NCBI RefSeq assembly: GCF_029760935.1
Contig: NZ_CP121684.1
Location: 2,294,001-2,358,000, forward strand
DNA length: 64,000 nt
Direction of reading: 5' to 3'
Origin: Lysinibacter sp. HNR
GTDB taxonomy: Bacteria; Actinomycetota; Actinomycetes; Actinomycetales; Microbacteriaceae
The position numbers were made by a program, and so were the translations under genes. Position 1 is the first letter of the stretch. Every line of letters begins with the position of its first letter. A model generated the notes under the pieces. The model made no database searches. It was not told where the DNA came from and saw nothing but the letters and a program-made list of their open reading frames with translations. Positions 43,604 to 52,714 of the stretch are shown piece by piece.

Positions 43604-43697
43604 GCCGTCTGAGGTGCCGTGTCGCTCATCCCTCAGCAGTCCCAACCGTTAGCGCAGACGAAATGCACGATGCGTACCACGGCGCCCGTGATTGCTG

Positions 43698-44249
43698 TCA
43701 CACAGAGTCGTTAAATGCGGCGAGCTTCACAAGATCGCGGCGGACCTGCTCCGGTGTATGAGGAACGGTGTCGAGAGTGTGGTGCGTGGATGCGCCTTCG
43801 ATATAGGTATTGATTGCCCGGGCAGCCTCATCGTCAAAATGGTCACGGAGCGCGGTATAACCGGCATCAATCATCTCGTGTACGAGGGGACGAAACTCGG
43901 CACGGCGAGCGGAGATCGCGTAGAGCTCGTAGGTGAGAGGATAAATGTTCTGGTCGGCTCCAAAATCATCGTATATCAGGGAGACGACGGCTTCGATGGC
44001 TTCTTCGGCTCCCGTCACGTTACGTAGCCTGGTCTCAACGAGGGCCAGTATCTGCAGGGCAAAGCGATGAAAAGCTTCGTAGATAAGCTGGTCGATGCCG
44101 GTGAAGTGGTAGGTCATTGATCCCAGGGGGACACCACAGCGTTTGGCTACCACTCGGTGCGACGTTCCCGCGACCCCAAACTCGGCGATGCACTCCATAG
44201 CGGCATCAATGATTCGATCGCGGCGACCCTCGTCGACCTGGTTGACCAT
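43698..44249 (-). CDS. TetR-family regulator of the alpha-glucoside module
   Basis: 183 residues with an N-terminal TetR helix-turn-helix (HRVVAKRCGVPLGSMTYHF) and a ligand domain. It lies on the same strand downstream of the GH13 gene, about 106 bases after its stop, so it is probably the third gene of the MFS-GH13 operon. The 42-bp near-palindrome in front of the operon is the obvious candidate target. The inducer is unknown. Confidence 0.85.
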   Translation of the reverse strand: MVNQVDEGRRDRIIDAAMECIAEFGVAGTSHRVVAKRCGVPLGSMTYHFTGIDQLIYEAFHRFALQILALVETRLRNVTGAEEAIEAVVSLIYDDFGADQNIYPLTYELYAISARRAEFRPLVHEMIDAGYTALRDHFDDEAARAINTYIEGASTHHTLDTVPHTPEQVRRDLVKLAAFNDSV

Positions 44250-44355
44250 ATTCCTCGACTCTCCCGGCTACGTCATTCTCTGGGTCCAGATAGTGCGAGC
44301 CTACACGATCCTCTGCGGCGGAGGTGGCTCCGTCAGGGCGGCCACCTCCGTCACG

Positions 44356-46035
44356 TCACGACAGCGCCAGCCAAGCGGCGCTGTCCGGTGGGAGTGTGTC
44401 GGAGACACCCTCGACACTCGCGATAAGAACCTGCGCTTCAGAGGCAATGGGCCTGGGAACGGTGCCGAGATTGAGCATAACTCGTGTACGCCCGTGATCG
44501 TTGATGAGATCAAACGCGAGCAGATCCGCACCAAGATCGACAAACTCAAACGTCGCGCTCCCGAGCTCGTACTGTCGACGGATGCTGAGCAGCATGCGGT
44601 AAAGCTCGAGGGTAGAGTCGTCGCGTCCGAGTTGCTGATCGACCGCATAATCTCCAAAATCGATCGGCTGCGGGAGCCAGGAAGCACCGGTGTTATTAAA
44701 ACCAAATGCCGCTGAGCCCTTCTCCCAGGGTACCGGTACGCGGCATCCGTCACGGCCGAGGCGGTGGCCACCACCGCGGATAAAGTCCGGGTCGGTGCGG
44801 GCCTCGGCGGGGAGTTCGATCACCTCACGCAGGCCCAGTTCTTCACCCTGGTACACGTAGGAGCTGCCGGGAAGGGCCAGCATCAGTGTTGCGGCTGCTC
44901 GGGCTCGTCGCAGACCGAGTTCGAGGTCGGGCTCGGGCTCGGTGGCTTCGAGTATCCACGGGGCCATCGTCTGGTCTACTCGGACAAGGCGCGTAGCGGG
45001 GCGAATCACATCGTGGTTTGATATCACCCAGGTTGCGACCGCTCCCACGGAGTCCGCGTTACGGAGTGTGGCGAGAATTTGGGTGCGGAGCGAGTCAACA
45101 TCCCACGTCGCGCGCATGAAGTCAAAATTGAACGCCTGCTGGAACTCATCCTCGCGGATGTACATGGCAAGCCTGTCATGCGGGGTAACCCAGGCCTCGG
45201 CGACCATCGCCCGATCCCCCGGGTAGCTGTCCAGAATCGTTCGCCACTCCCGGTAGATCTCGTGTACCCGATCCTGGTCGGCAAACGGCATCGCGTTGGT
45301 GGGGAGAACACCCCTATTATAGGCGTCCCAGTCAACCTTGTGATCGGGATACCCCGGAGCTTTGATCAGGTGATGGGCAACGTCAATACGGAACCCATCG
45401 ACACCGCGGTCAAGCCAGAAGCGGAGAGTGTCGGCAAACATCTCGCGTACCTCGGGGTTTTCCCAGTTCAGGTCAGGTTGTTTGCGATCGAAGAGGTGGA
45501 GATACCACTGCCCGTCCTCGACCTGCGTCCATGCCGGCCCACCAAACTCGCTGGGCCAGTTGTTGGGGAGTCCGTGATGGTCGACAAAACAGTACCGGTC
45601 GCGTTCGGGCGACCCCGGGCCGGCCACGAGTGCCGCTTGAAACCACGGGTGCTCATCACTGGTGTGGTTCGGGACGATGTCAATGATCACGCGTAACCCT
45701 AGATCGTGGGCGGTGGCGATAAGGTCGTCGGCGTCGGCAAGCGTTCCGTACATCGGATCGACGTCGCGATAGTCGGCAACATCGTACCCGCCGTCGGCTT
45801 GGGGGGAGGGGTAGAACGGGGAGATCCAAATCGCGTCTACACCCAGATCACGGAGGTAACTGAGGCGGCTGGTAATACCGGGAAGGTCACCGTTCCCATC
45901 GCCGTTTGAGTCGGCAAACGATCGTGGGTAAACCTGGTAAACCACCGCGGTCCGCCACCATTCCGCGCCGGCGGAGGGAACATACATCAATCCTCCGCTC
46001 GGGGCGATGATTTCCGATTGAGTGGGGCTGGTCAT
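44356..46035 (-). CDS. GH13 alpha-glucosidase (oligo-1,6-glucosidase-like)
   Basis: 559-residue cytoplasmic GH13 enzyme. Conserved regions are VIIDIVPNHTSDEHPWF (region I), GVDGFRIDVAHH with the nucleophile Asp, VAEAWV with the acid/base Glu, and VISNHDVIRPATR with the third Asp. The N-terminus PRSFADSNGDGNGDLPGI is typical of alpha-glucosidases acting on short alpha-glucosides. Its start overlaps the transporter gene stop by four bases, so it likely hydrolyses the sugar imported by that transporter. Confidence 0.92.
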   Translation of the reverse strand: MTSPTQSEIIAPSGGLMYVPSAGAEWWRTAVVYQVYPRSFADSNGDGNGDLPGITSRLSYLRDLGVDAIWISPFYPSPQADGGYDVADYRDVDPMYGTLADADDLIATAHDLGLRVIIDIVPNHTSDEHPWFQAALVAGPGSPERDRYCFVDHHGLPNNWPSEFGGPAWTQVEDGQWYLHLFDRKQPDLNWENPEVREMFADTLRFWLDRGVDGFRIDVAHHLIKAPGYPDHKVDWDAYNRGVLPTNAMPFADQDRVHEIYREWRTILDSYPGDRAMVAEAWVTPHDRLAMYIREDEFQQAFNFDFMRATWDVDSLRTQILATLRNADSVGAVATWVISNHDVIRPATRLVRVDQTMAPWILEATEPEPDLELGLRRARAAATLMLALPGSSYVYQGEELGLREVIELPAEARTDPDFIRGGGHRLGRDGCRVPVPWEKGSAAFGFNNTGASWLPQPIDFGDYAVDQQLGRDDSTLELYRMLLSIRRQYELGSATFEFVDLGADLLAFDLINDHGRTRVMLNLGTVPRPIASEAQVLIASVEGVSDTLPPDSAAWLALS

Positions 46036-47465
46036 GCGTTTGCCTCCGTAGTAGTGTAGGCGGACTCGGCGCGGCGCTGCCGCAGGTCTTCAAGAATCTG
46101 CGGGTATTCCTTGTCGAGGCGGTAGAACCACAACAGGCCCGCCATCGCAATTGCAAAGATGAGTGGCAACCAGATGAAAACGAAGCTGATTGCGGTGATC
46201 GCGGATGTCGGCTGTGTCGCCTCACCTCCCTCGATGAATCCACCAAACCCGAGCGTCCAACCGATGGCAACACCACCGACAGCTCCGCCAATCTTCTGCC
46301 CGATAGTCGCTCCGGCAAAAACCAATCCTTCCGCGCGAATACCGCTGCGCCATTCTTCGTACTCGATCGTGTCGCCAATCATCCCAAACAGAACGGCAAA
46401 CATCGCACCGACGCCCACCCCGCCGATGGAGAGCCCGATCAGCACGACCGAAAGCGAGGATGGAGCAACGGCGATTATCAGTTGACCGGCCACTATGGCT
46501 ATGGCCCCAAACATTGATATATTCCGTTTCCCGATCAACCGCACCAGCGGAATCGCAAGAAATACACCGGCGATTTCAACGACTGTACGGAATGTGAACA
46601 GCATCGTTGACAGGTCCTCGTCACCGAGCCTGTATTGAGAATAGTAGGGGTAAATCCCCACCAGGCCGTACGTGGTTAGCAACAGAACACCGTACAGGGT
46701 AAGTTGCAACCAGTACTTGTTGCGCAGGATCGATTTTAATCCCTCACGGATCGTAAATGGCCGCCCAGCTATCATCACGGCAGTATCGGAGCCCTCTTCT
46801 CGAGCCCGAGCATCCGCCGAAACAATACGCTCTTTAGAGAAGACGAACACGATGAAGAACAGTAGAACCGCGAGCCCGCCGTACAGGGAGAACGTCATCG
46901 TCCACGCACCGGCACCACCGCCGAAGGTCTCCACGAGCGGCAGCGTGAGCGCCGCAACAATGAGAGCTCCCGCGTATGCACCCACCATACGGTAGGTGCT
47001 CAAGAGGCCGCGGTCGGCGGCGTCCTCGGTCATCAGCGCGCTCAGCGCGCCGTAGGGGATATTCATTGCGGTGTACACAATGACGCCGGAGAGCATATAG
47101 GTTACAAAGGCATAGACAATTTTGCCGGTCTCACCCAGATCCGGGGCGGTAAACAGCAGCGCCGCGCTTACCCCGTAAGGAAGCGCAAGGAACAGTATCC
47201 AGGGGCGCGCCTTGCCGAACCGCGACTTGAGCTTCTCCATCAGCACTCCGACCACAAGATCCCACACCCCGTCCAGCAAACGGGCAACGAGGAACATTGT
47301 TCCGACGATGGCTGCCGGGATACCGACGATCTCCGTGTAGAAGAACATAAGGTACGTGCCGGTCGCAACGTATACGAGGTTGAAAGCGAGATCTCCGCCA
47401 GAATAGGCAATCTTCTCGAAGAAGGGCACACGGGTAGTCGCCGTGCCTCCGAATCTGGACATCAC
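46032..47465 (-). CDS. Glycoside-pentoside-hexuronide (GPH/MelB-type) sugar symporter
   Basis: About 477 residues from ATG 47465 (MSRFGGTATTRVPFFEKIAYSGGDLAFN), with GAAAGGA upstream. A longer in-frame ORF would start inside the palindromic operator and is rejected. Twelve hydrophobic segments and the GPH motifs MFLVARLLDGVWDLVVG and KSRFGKARPWILF are seen. It imports a glycoside, probably with a cation, for the coupled GH13 enzyme. Confidence 0.9.
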   Translation of the reverse strand: MMSRFGGTATTRVPFFEKIAYSGGDLAFNLVYVATGTYLMFFYTEIVGIPAAIVGTMFLVARLLDGVWDLVVGVLMEKLKSRFGKARPWILFLALPYGVSAALLFTAPDLGETGKIVYAFVTYMLSGVIVYTAMNIPYGALSALMTEDAADRGLLSTYRMVGAYAGALIVAALTLPLVETFGGGAGAWTMTFSLYGGLAVLLFFIVFVFSKERIVSADARAREEGSDTAVMIAGRPFTIREGLKSILRNKYWLQLTLYGVLLLTTYGLVGIYPYYSQYRLGDEDLSTMLFTFRTVVEIAGVFLAIPLVRLIGKRNISMFGAIAIVAGQLIIAVAPSSLSVVLIGLSIGGVGVGAMFAVLFGMIGDTIEYEEWRSGIRAEGLVFAGATIGQKIGGAVGGVAIGWTLGFGGFIEGGEATQPTSAITAISFVFIWLPLIFAIAMAGLLWFYRLDKEYPQILEDLRQRRAESAYTTTEANA

Positions 47466-47600
47466 AAACGATCCTTTCGAGGTTTTCAAGGGTACCTCGT
47501 TATTAACAGATGAAACAGTACGCCGCGCACTCGTTACAACGTCGCGGACATTCAATTCAGTGAATGCAAGGTCGAGACCGGCACCGAGAAACAACCCAAC

Positions 47601-47642
47601 GTACATGTCTGCGGTGTACACTCGTACACTGCAGACATGTAC
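47601..47642. promoter_or_regulatory. 42-bp near-perfect palindromic operator of the alpha-glucoside operon
   Basis: The arms GTACATGTCTGC (47601-47612) and GCAGACATGTAC (47631-47642) pair perfectly; inside, six more base pairs form after one mismatch. On the minus strand a TTGCTG-N17-TACAGT promoter lies just upstream (about 47649-47677), placing the transcription start at the edge of the palindrome. This is a strong candidate for repressor binding. Confidence 0.75.
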
Positions 47643-47677
47643 GACTGTACACTATTGGCAGTGCATCAGCAATGCCC

Positions 47678-47973
47678 TATATTTTCGCTTCAAAACAACC
47701 TCCTCAACCACCAGCATGGGACGAGTGGCGAAAGATGACATAAAGCTCGCCCGATTTATCACCGGGCACGGGAGGGGTTGAGGATCACCTCACGATTGTG
47801 CTCGCGGGGATCGTCATGTTTCAGTATGTCCGAGAATACACAGGGGGCACCAACCAAACTGTTCATACGGATACTCGAGCCGATCAGGGCCGGAATGATC
47901 CTGAGACACGGTCGAGCATCATGTACCCGCGATCGTGACAGGCGATATTACGGTCCTGCCTGAGACCGACCTT
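47678..47973. other. Gene-free interval between the alpha-glucoside promoter and the protease relic
   Basis: No supported gene. A short plus-strand open frame is present around 47785-47935 but shows no recognisable domain or ribosome site. Confidence 0.4.
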
Positions 47974-48949
47974 TTAGCTGTTTTCGCGACGACAAATCGT
48001 GCGCGTGGCGAGGATAAACACACCACCCACGAGAAGGGCAATCGCAACCAACACTCCTGAAGAACCAATACCGGTTTGCGCCAGAGCACCCGACCCCGAG
48101 ACGTTTTGTGTCGAGACAACGGAGCCCGAGACGGTCTCTACCACGGTGAAGGTCACCGCAACGGCCTCGGACACGTGCTCACCCCCCACAGTCTGGAATA
48201 CCTCAATGTCATATGCCCCGGGAGAAAGATTAGTCGAGAGAAGGATACTCCACTCGCTTTCGTCTTCTTCGCCGAGGAGTAGAATATCTGTGGCCGGGGC
48301 TTCAGCATTCAAGCTGGCCACCGTACCAACGCCGCTGGATGAAGCAGGGGGTGTTCCAACCACGGCATTTTCCGCGAGTTCTTCACCGTTCATCCTAAGC
48401 GACACGGTAGCACCCGTGAGTCCGACACCGGTGATCTCCAAAAACTGCCCAACACGGGAAGTAAGCGGGGTCTTCACCGTCGGAGACTTGGGAATCACCT
48501 TGAACACAGTTGTGTTTGGCGCGGATGTTCTAGCGTTGAGAGTTTGGGTGGCAGTAATCGAGTAGGAGGTTCCGTAACCGAGAGAGGCCGGAACACGCCA
48601 GGTGCCGTTAGCCGCTACGGTAGCACTTCCACGCACGGAACCGGTGAGGTTGACCCGGGCCCCGGGAGCCCCGGTACCGGTGACACTCGTGAGCGATGTT
48701 ACAACAGAGGAACCGTTGGCGGGAGAGGTTATGACGGGCGCAGCGGGACCCGCAACGGTCAGGCTATAGGTGGTGACGCTTGACTTGTTGAACCCGTTTT
48801 CTGTATGTACTCCAAAGGTGTAGGTCTGCGGGGTCTGGGGGGCCGCAAAGCTCCATACACCCTGGGAGTTAGTCGTCGCGGAGAATGCCGCGTGTCCACT
48901 GGGGGTTACAACAACTTTTGAGCCAGCGGGGGCGGTACCGGAAATAGTA
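47974..48949 (-). pseudogene. Wall-anchored serine protease, 3' part (disrupted by an IS)
   Basis: C-terminal portion of the gene whose 5' part is at 50600-51758. It encodes Ig-like repeats (TISGTAPAGSKVVVTPSGHA; ITSPANGSSVVTSLTSVTGT) and ends GALAQTGIGSSG, a hydrophobic helix and basic residues: an LAxTG sortase signal. Removing the IS and one copy of the 218-bp repeat (1868 bases) rejoins the parts in frame as a single protein of about 638 residues. Confidence 0.85.
48732..48949. repeat. 218-bp target-site duplication, left copy
   Basis: Identical base for base to 50600-50817. The copies abut the two ends of the IS exactly, as expected for a target duplication made at insertion. Confidence 0.92.
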
Positions 48950-50599
48950 CCTGAGTTGACCGGTTTAGTGCCCCGCGCCCGAGTCACCGAGCCGGGTCAA
49001 TAGCTCACGTACTTCTGCCGGTATCGCGGCTGGAACAATATGCTCCACACCCTCGATCCTGATCACCCCGTCTTGTACCCGGGCAAGTTGCTGCACGAAC
49101 TTCTTCACCGATACCCCGGTTGCTTCTTGAATATGCCGTGAGACCGCGATCGCGCAGAACACAACCGTGAGATGCGCCTCGATCTTCTCCCGATGCCGGT
49201 GATAGATCGGCCTGGCTTTGAGGTCAGTCTTCGCCATCCGAAATGACGCCTCAACATTGAAGAGCTGATGGTATGCATCAATCACCCTCAGCGCGCTCAC
49301 CGTTAAGACAGGTAGATTCGTGACATACCCCTTGATCCCCGCCCGCTGCCTAGCCGATTCCACCAAAACCTGATCAATGCTCTTGGCTGCGCCACTGATC
49401 TTCACGAACCGACTCTTTTTCACAGGCGTGGTCCCGGCAACGACCTTTTTCGCTTTCTCGAGTTGTTTCTCGATATTACGCAGATCCAGACGGGCACGTT
49501 TCTCACGGTACTGATACACCACCCGCCGTTCACGCCGCCTTTCACCTTGACCAAACCACTGTCGACACTCAAATACCTGCCCGTCACAGAGTTCAGAACC
49601 ATCGTGTTGATACTCGGTAACCTCAGGTGGAGTCTTCGCGATCCGGGACCCCACAATGAACGAGTAACCAGCCGTCTCTAACGCGAGAAGATTCGCTGCG
49701 GAGAGCATACCTGCGTCACACACAACACTCACCGTCACCTCGGGATGCTGCGCCCGAAACCTGTCGAGCACGGGCACGAGAGTGAGCGTTTCAGCTGTGT
49801 TCCCCTCGAACGAATGTAACTGCAGCGGGAACCCGTGTTCGTCAACGAGAAGCCCCAGCACGATCTGGGGTTCGAGCCTGCGTTCTTTGGAGAGACCAGG
49901 CTTGCGATACTCATCCTCTTGCTCGACGTAGAAGAACAGTGTGGTGACGTCGTAGAGCACCAACGTGAGGTGCTCAGTCCCCCGGAACGCGACGCAGGCA
50001 GCAGAGAACTTATCACGATAGTTGCCCTTCGCGGCCTGGTTCAATGACCGGTGAATGCCACTATACGAGGGCGCTTTGAGTCCGAGATTATCAAGGATAC
50101 GGATCGTATCGAGTTTGGAAGAGGGCTCGATGATACGCGCGATCACGAGGTCACGAAATACCCGATCGTTCACAGCATCAGTGAAACCAAGCCGGTCGTA
50201 AACGCTGACGAGAGTGTCGTAGAGCACACGCGAGTAAGAGTGCTGCATCGTGATACGCGGCCCGGCAGGATCGGCTGGGGTATCGATCTGGAGTTCTGTC
50301 TGACCGGTAGCCTGAGCGCGTTCCCTGATGCGAGTTTTCGCGGTCTGGACCATGAACTCGAGTTCCAGATCAGTGTGCGCGGAACCGATATGTTCAATAA
50401 TGCTGCGCACCCCGCGCGTTTTCGACACGATCTGCACCGCGGTCGCACCTGACCCGGTTTTCACACGGCGTACGTATTCACCCATGAAACCAGGGTACAG
50501 ACACCCCCCTTAGTGCCCCGACCGTGCTGCTACTCTCGCGTAAACAAGCCATTCCCCGAGCCAAAATAGGCAAGACCACCAAAAAACGGTCAACTCAGG
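48950..50599 (-). mobile_element. IS1634-family insertion sequence (1650 bp)
   Basis: The ends are perfect 13-bp inverted repeats CCTGAGTTGACCG (48950-48962) and CGGTCAACTCAGG (50587-50599). The element contains one transposase gene and splits a serine protease gene. The flanking direct repeat is 218 bp long. IS1634/IS1549-type elements are known to make unusually long and variable target duplications. Confidence 0.92.
48965..50485 (-). CDS. IS1634-family transposase
   Basis: 506 residues of the IS4-superfamily/IS1634 type. Probable DDE residues are in VLYDVTTLFFYVEQ, VVCDAGMLSAANL and the C-terminal LFNVEASFRMAKTDLKARPI (the Y-x2-R-x6-K-like region). The frame is intact, with no internal stops, so the element may still be active. 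It is encoded on the same strand as the gene it disrupts. Confidence 0.93.
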   Translation of the reverse strand: MGEYVRRVKTGSGATAVQIVSKTRGVRSIIEHIGSAHTDLELEFMVQTAKTRIRERAQATGQTELQIDTPADPAGPRITMQHSYSRVLYDTLVSVYDRLGFTDAVNDRVFRDLVIARIIEPSSKLDTIRILDNLGLKAPSYSGIHRSLNQAAKGNYRDKFSAACVAFRGTEHLTLVLYDVTTLFFYVEQEDEYRKPGLSKERRLEPQIVLGLLVDEHGFPLQLHSFEGNTAETLTLVPVLDRFRAQHPEVTVSVVCDAGMLSAANLLALETAGYSFIVGSRIAKTPPEVTEYQHDGSELCDGQVFECRQWFGQGERRRERRVVYQYREKRARLDLRNIEKQLEKAKKVVAGTTPVKKSRFVKISGAAKSIDQVLVESARQRAGIKGYVTNLPVLTVSALRVIDAYHQLFNVEASFRMAKTDLKARPIYHRHREKIEAHLTVVFCAIAVSRHIQEATGVSVKKFVQQLARVQDGVIRIEGVEHIVPAAIPAEVRELLTRLGDSGAGH

Positions 50600-51758
50600 T
50601 GACGGGCGCAGCGGGACCCGCAACGGTCAGGCTATAGGTGGTGACGCTTGACTTGTTGAACCCGTTTTCTGTATGTACTCCAAAGGTGTAGGTCTGCGGG
50701 GTCTGGGGGGCCGCAAAGCTCCATACACCCTGGGAGTTAGTCGTCGCGGAGAATGCCGCGTGTCCACTGGGGGTTACAACAACTTTTGAGCCAGCGGGGG
50801 CGGTACCGGAAATAGTAGCACCACCGTTGATCTGGGCGTGATTCGCAAACGAGGTCATAACCGGTGCGCTGAGCGCCAGCCGAAGAGTGTAGCCGCCCGT
50901 GTATTGCAACGCGTTCGACAGGTCGCTTCCCCACACGAAAGAGGGCGAGGTCAAGGTAGCTGCGGCACCCCCGCTCACCACACCAACGGCGGTCGTGCCC
51001 TGGAACATGGCACCACCGGAGTCCCCTGGAATTGACTTGAGACCCTCGACCCCAAAGCCATAAACGATATGTCCGGACACGTTGGCCCAACCATCAACAT
51101 AGGTCACGGCGCTCGCGCCGGTGAGCCCGGAGGAGCGACCCGACTTAGAGATGGGTCGACCTACCTGAGCCTCACCAAGAGCCGTGATATGTGTTCCCGC
51201 AAGAGAAAGGTTATTTTGTCCGGCCGTGCTCCAATTGGTCACAAAAGGCTCCAGCGTGAGAGCGTTATTGGTCACGTTGACAACGGAAATATCGATACTC
51301 GATTTGGTTTCGGAGCCTATTCCGTCGCTAGGAGACCCGAATCGCGAGAAGCCATAGGTGCCTAGAACCGCGTAGGGCTCAACCGGGCCCCTGAGGTTGC
51401 CCGTGTAGGCACTGTCCCCGGAAGGCAGCGTCAGCCACACCTCTTTGTTCTGAAAAAGATTGGTGCAGTGCCCCGCAGAGATCACGGCGGGTCCGCCCGT
51501 CGGAGTATACGCGGTAAACCCTACCGAACAGGCATCTCCCGTAGTGGAGGTTGATCCCGGAGCGGTAAAGTAGCCGGCTCCCCCAACCACAACATTGCTT
51601 GAGTGATGGCCAAAACCCTCGTTAATGGTCTTGACATTTAGGGAGGCAAGGTGTGCGACCGGGTCTGGTGTACACAAGATCACATTGGCACGTTCGAAGA
51701 GTCTGCCTACTCTCCCATTAAAACAATTCTTACGGACCGATCCAGTGCTGCAGTACAC
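50595..51758 (-). pseudogene. Wall-anchored serine protease, 5' part (IS-truncated and lacking a signal peptide)
   Basis: The chymotrypsin-like (streptogrisin/S1-type) domain has the catalytic His in ISAGHCTNLF, a candidate Asp in SSIDISVVNV and the Ser in SIPGDSGGAMFQG, followed by the first Ig-like repeat. The frame is cut by a stop in the IS terminal repeat. Upstream of GTG 51758 an in-frame TAG lies 15 bases away, and no signal peptide or propeptide precedes LASLNVKTI. The 5' end is therefore probably also lost, next to the DUF2071 gene at 51790. A non-classical start further in is possible. Confidence 0.8.
50600..50817. repeat. 218-bp target-site duplication, right copy
   Basis: Second copy of 48732-48949 with no mismatch seen. 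Perfect identity indicates a recent insertion, because the pseudogene copies have not diverged. Confidence 0.92.
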
Positions 51759-51789
51759 TGAGTAGCCGCGCTATCAGGAACAAAACAGA

Positions 51790-52521
51790 TTAAACACGGC
51801 GGGGAAAGAACACCCGCGTGTGCACTGGTTTTGCCAGGTGAATGAGATCGGGTTGGTGTTTGTTCAGCCGCGATAGCCCACCCGGCAGATCGAGCGAAAG
51901 CGATGTGGCTCGGGCAGGGCGCAGGTCCCACGGCTCGTGCTCAACGGGAAAACGCCAAACACGACCAAACCGGATTGCAAACATGTTCCACCTGGCCGTT
52001 AGCCATTCCTCCAGAGGCGAATCCCGAAGCGTCGCCTCCTCCGATTCTTCGAGTGTTGCTCGAAAGGTCATGGGAAGGGGATCGGTAGACCGCTCAAACA
52101 CATAGTCAGCCGTGCGTTGAGACACGGCCGATGACCCGATCATGTGAGAATAGGGCAACCCAACGGCTCGTCCTTCGAACGTGAACGCCAGGCTCGAACA
52201 CCATATCTTCACAAACCAGACCCCTTGATTTCCCTGACGATCTACAACATACACGCGCACATTCAGCTCATGAAAATGAGGGTGTTTCAAGCGCTGCGGC
52301 AGCGGCGTTGTACGCACCTCCGCCATCACAAACGGCACAACACTCACCCAGGTTTTCCCCTGGAAAGTATCGACTTCAAGGCCCGGAGGCAGCATTTTCG
52401 AAACCAGGTCAACGGGCACTTGCCAGTGGAGAAAAGTGAGATCCTGCCAGGTCTGGCGACTTACTACCAGACCGTTAAAACCCTTACCCCTTGAATATTC
52501 ATGACCGTCAGACTGTGACAT
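51790..52521 (-). CDS. DUF2071 (YqjF-like) family protein
   Basis: 243 residues with the DUF2071 pattern: LTFLHWQVPVDLVSKMLPPG at the N-terminus, WVSVVPFVMAEVRTTPLP and FHELNVRVYV, then PYSHM and VFERS. It is related to the acetoacetate-decarboxylase-like fold, but its function is not established. No operon partner is evident; it runs into the truncated protease gene downstream. Confidence 0.87.
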   Translation of the reverse strand: MSQSDGHEYSRGKGFNGLVVSRQTWQDLTFLHWQVPVDLVSKMLPPGLEVDTFQGKTWVSVVPFVMAEVRTTPLPQRLKHPHFHELNVRVYVVDRQGNQGVWFVKIWCSSLAFTFEGRAVGLPYSHMIGSSAVSQRTADYVFERSTDPLPMTFRATLEESEEATLRDSPLEEWLTARWNMFAIRFGRVWRFPVEHEPWDLRPARATSLSLDLPGGLSRLNKHQPDLIHLAKPVHTRVFFPRRV

Positions 52522-52714
52522 AAATCAATTCTGCCTGCAAATACTCGGCGGAGTCTGTATTAAAGCGGATATTCTTGTGTACGGGAAGACGAGAAGTTTT
52601 CATCCAGCAATTGATACTGACCGCCGACGACCCAGAAGCTCTCACACACAAGCTCCTGGCTACCATTTTGTCGCTTTAACCCGACGCCGCACAGCGCATG
52701 AGGCGCGACCCCTC

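Noticed and set aside
47466-47621. Longer N-terminus of the GPH transporter starting at 47621
   Set aside because: That start lies in the palindromic operator; the conserved protein begins at 47465 with a ribosome site.
48730-50820. 218-bp flanking repeats as ordinary tandem Ig-like modules
   Set aside because: They are identical to the base and abut the IS ends exactly; removing one restores the frame.
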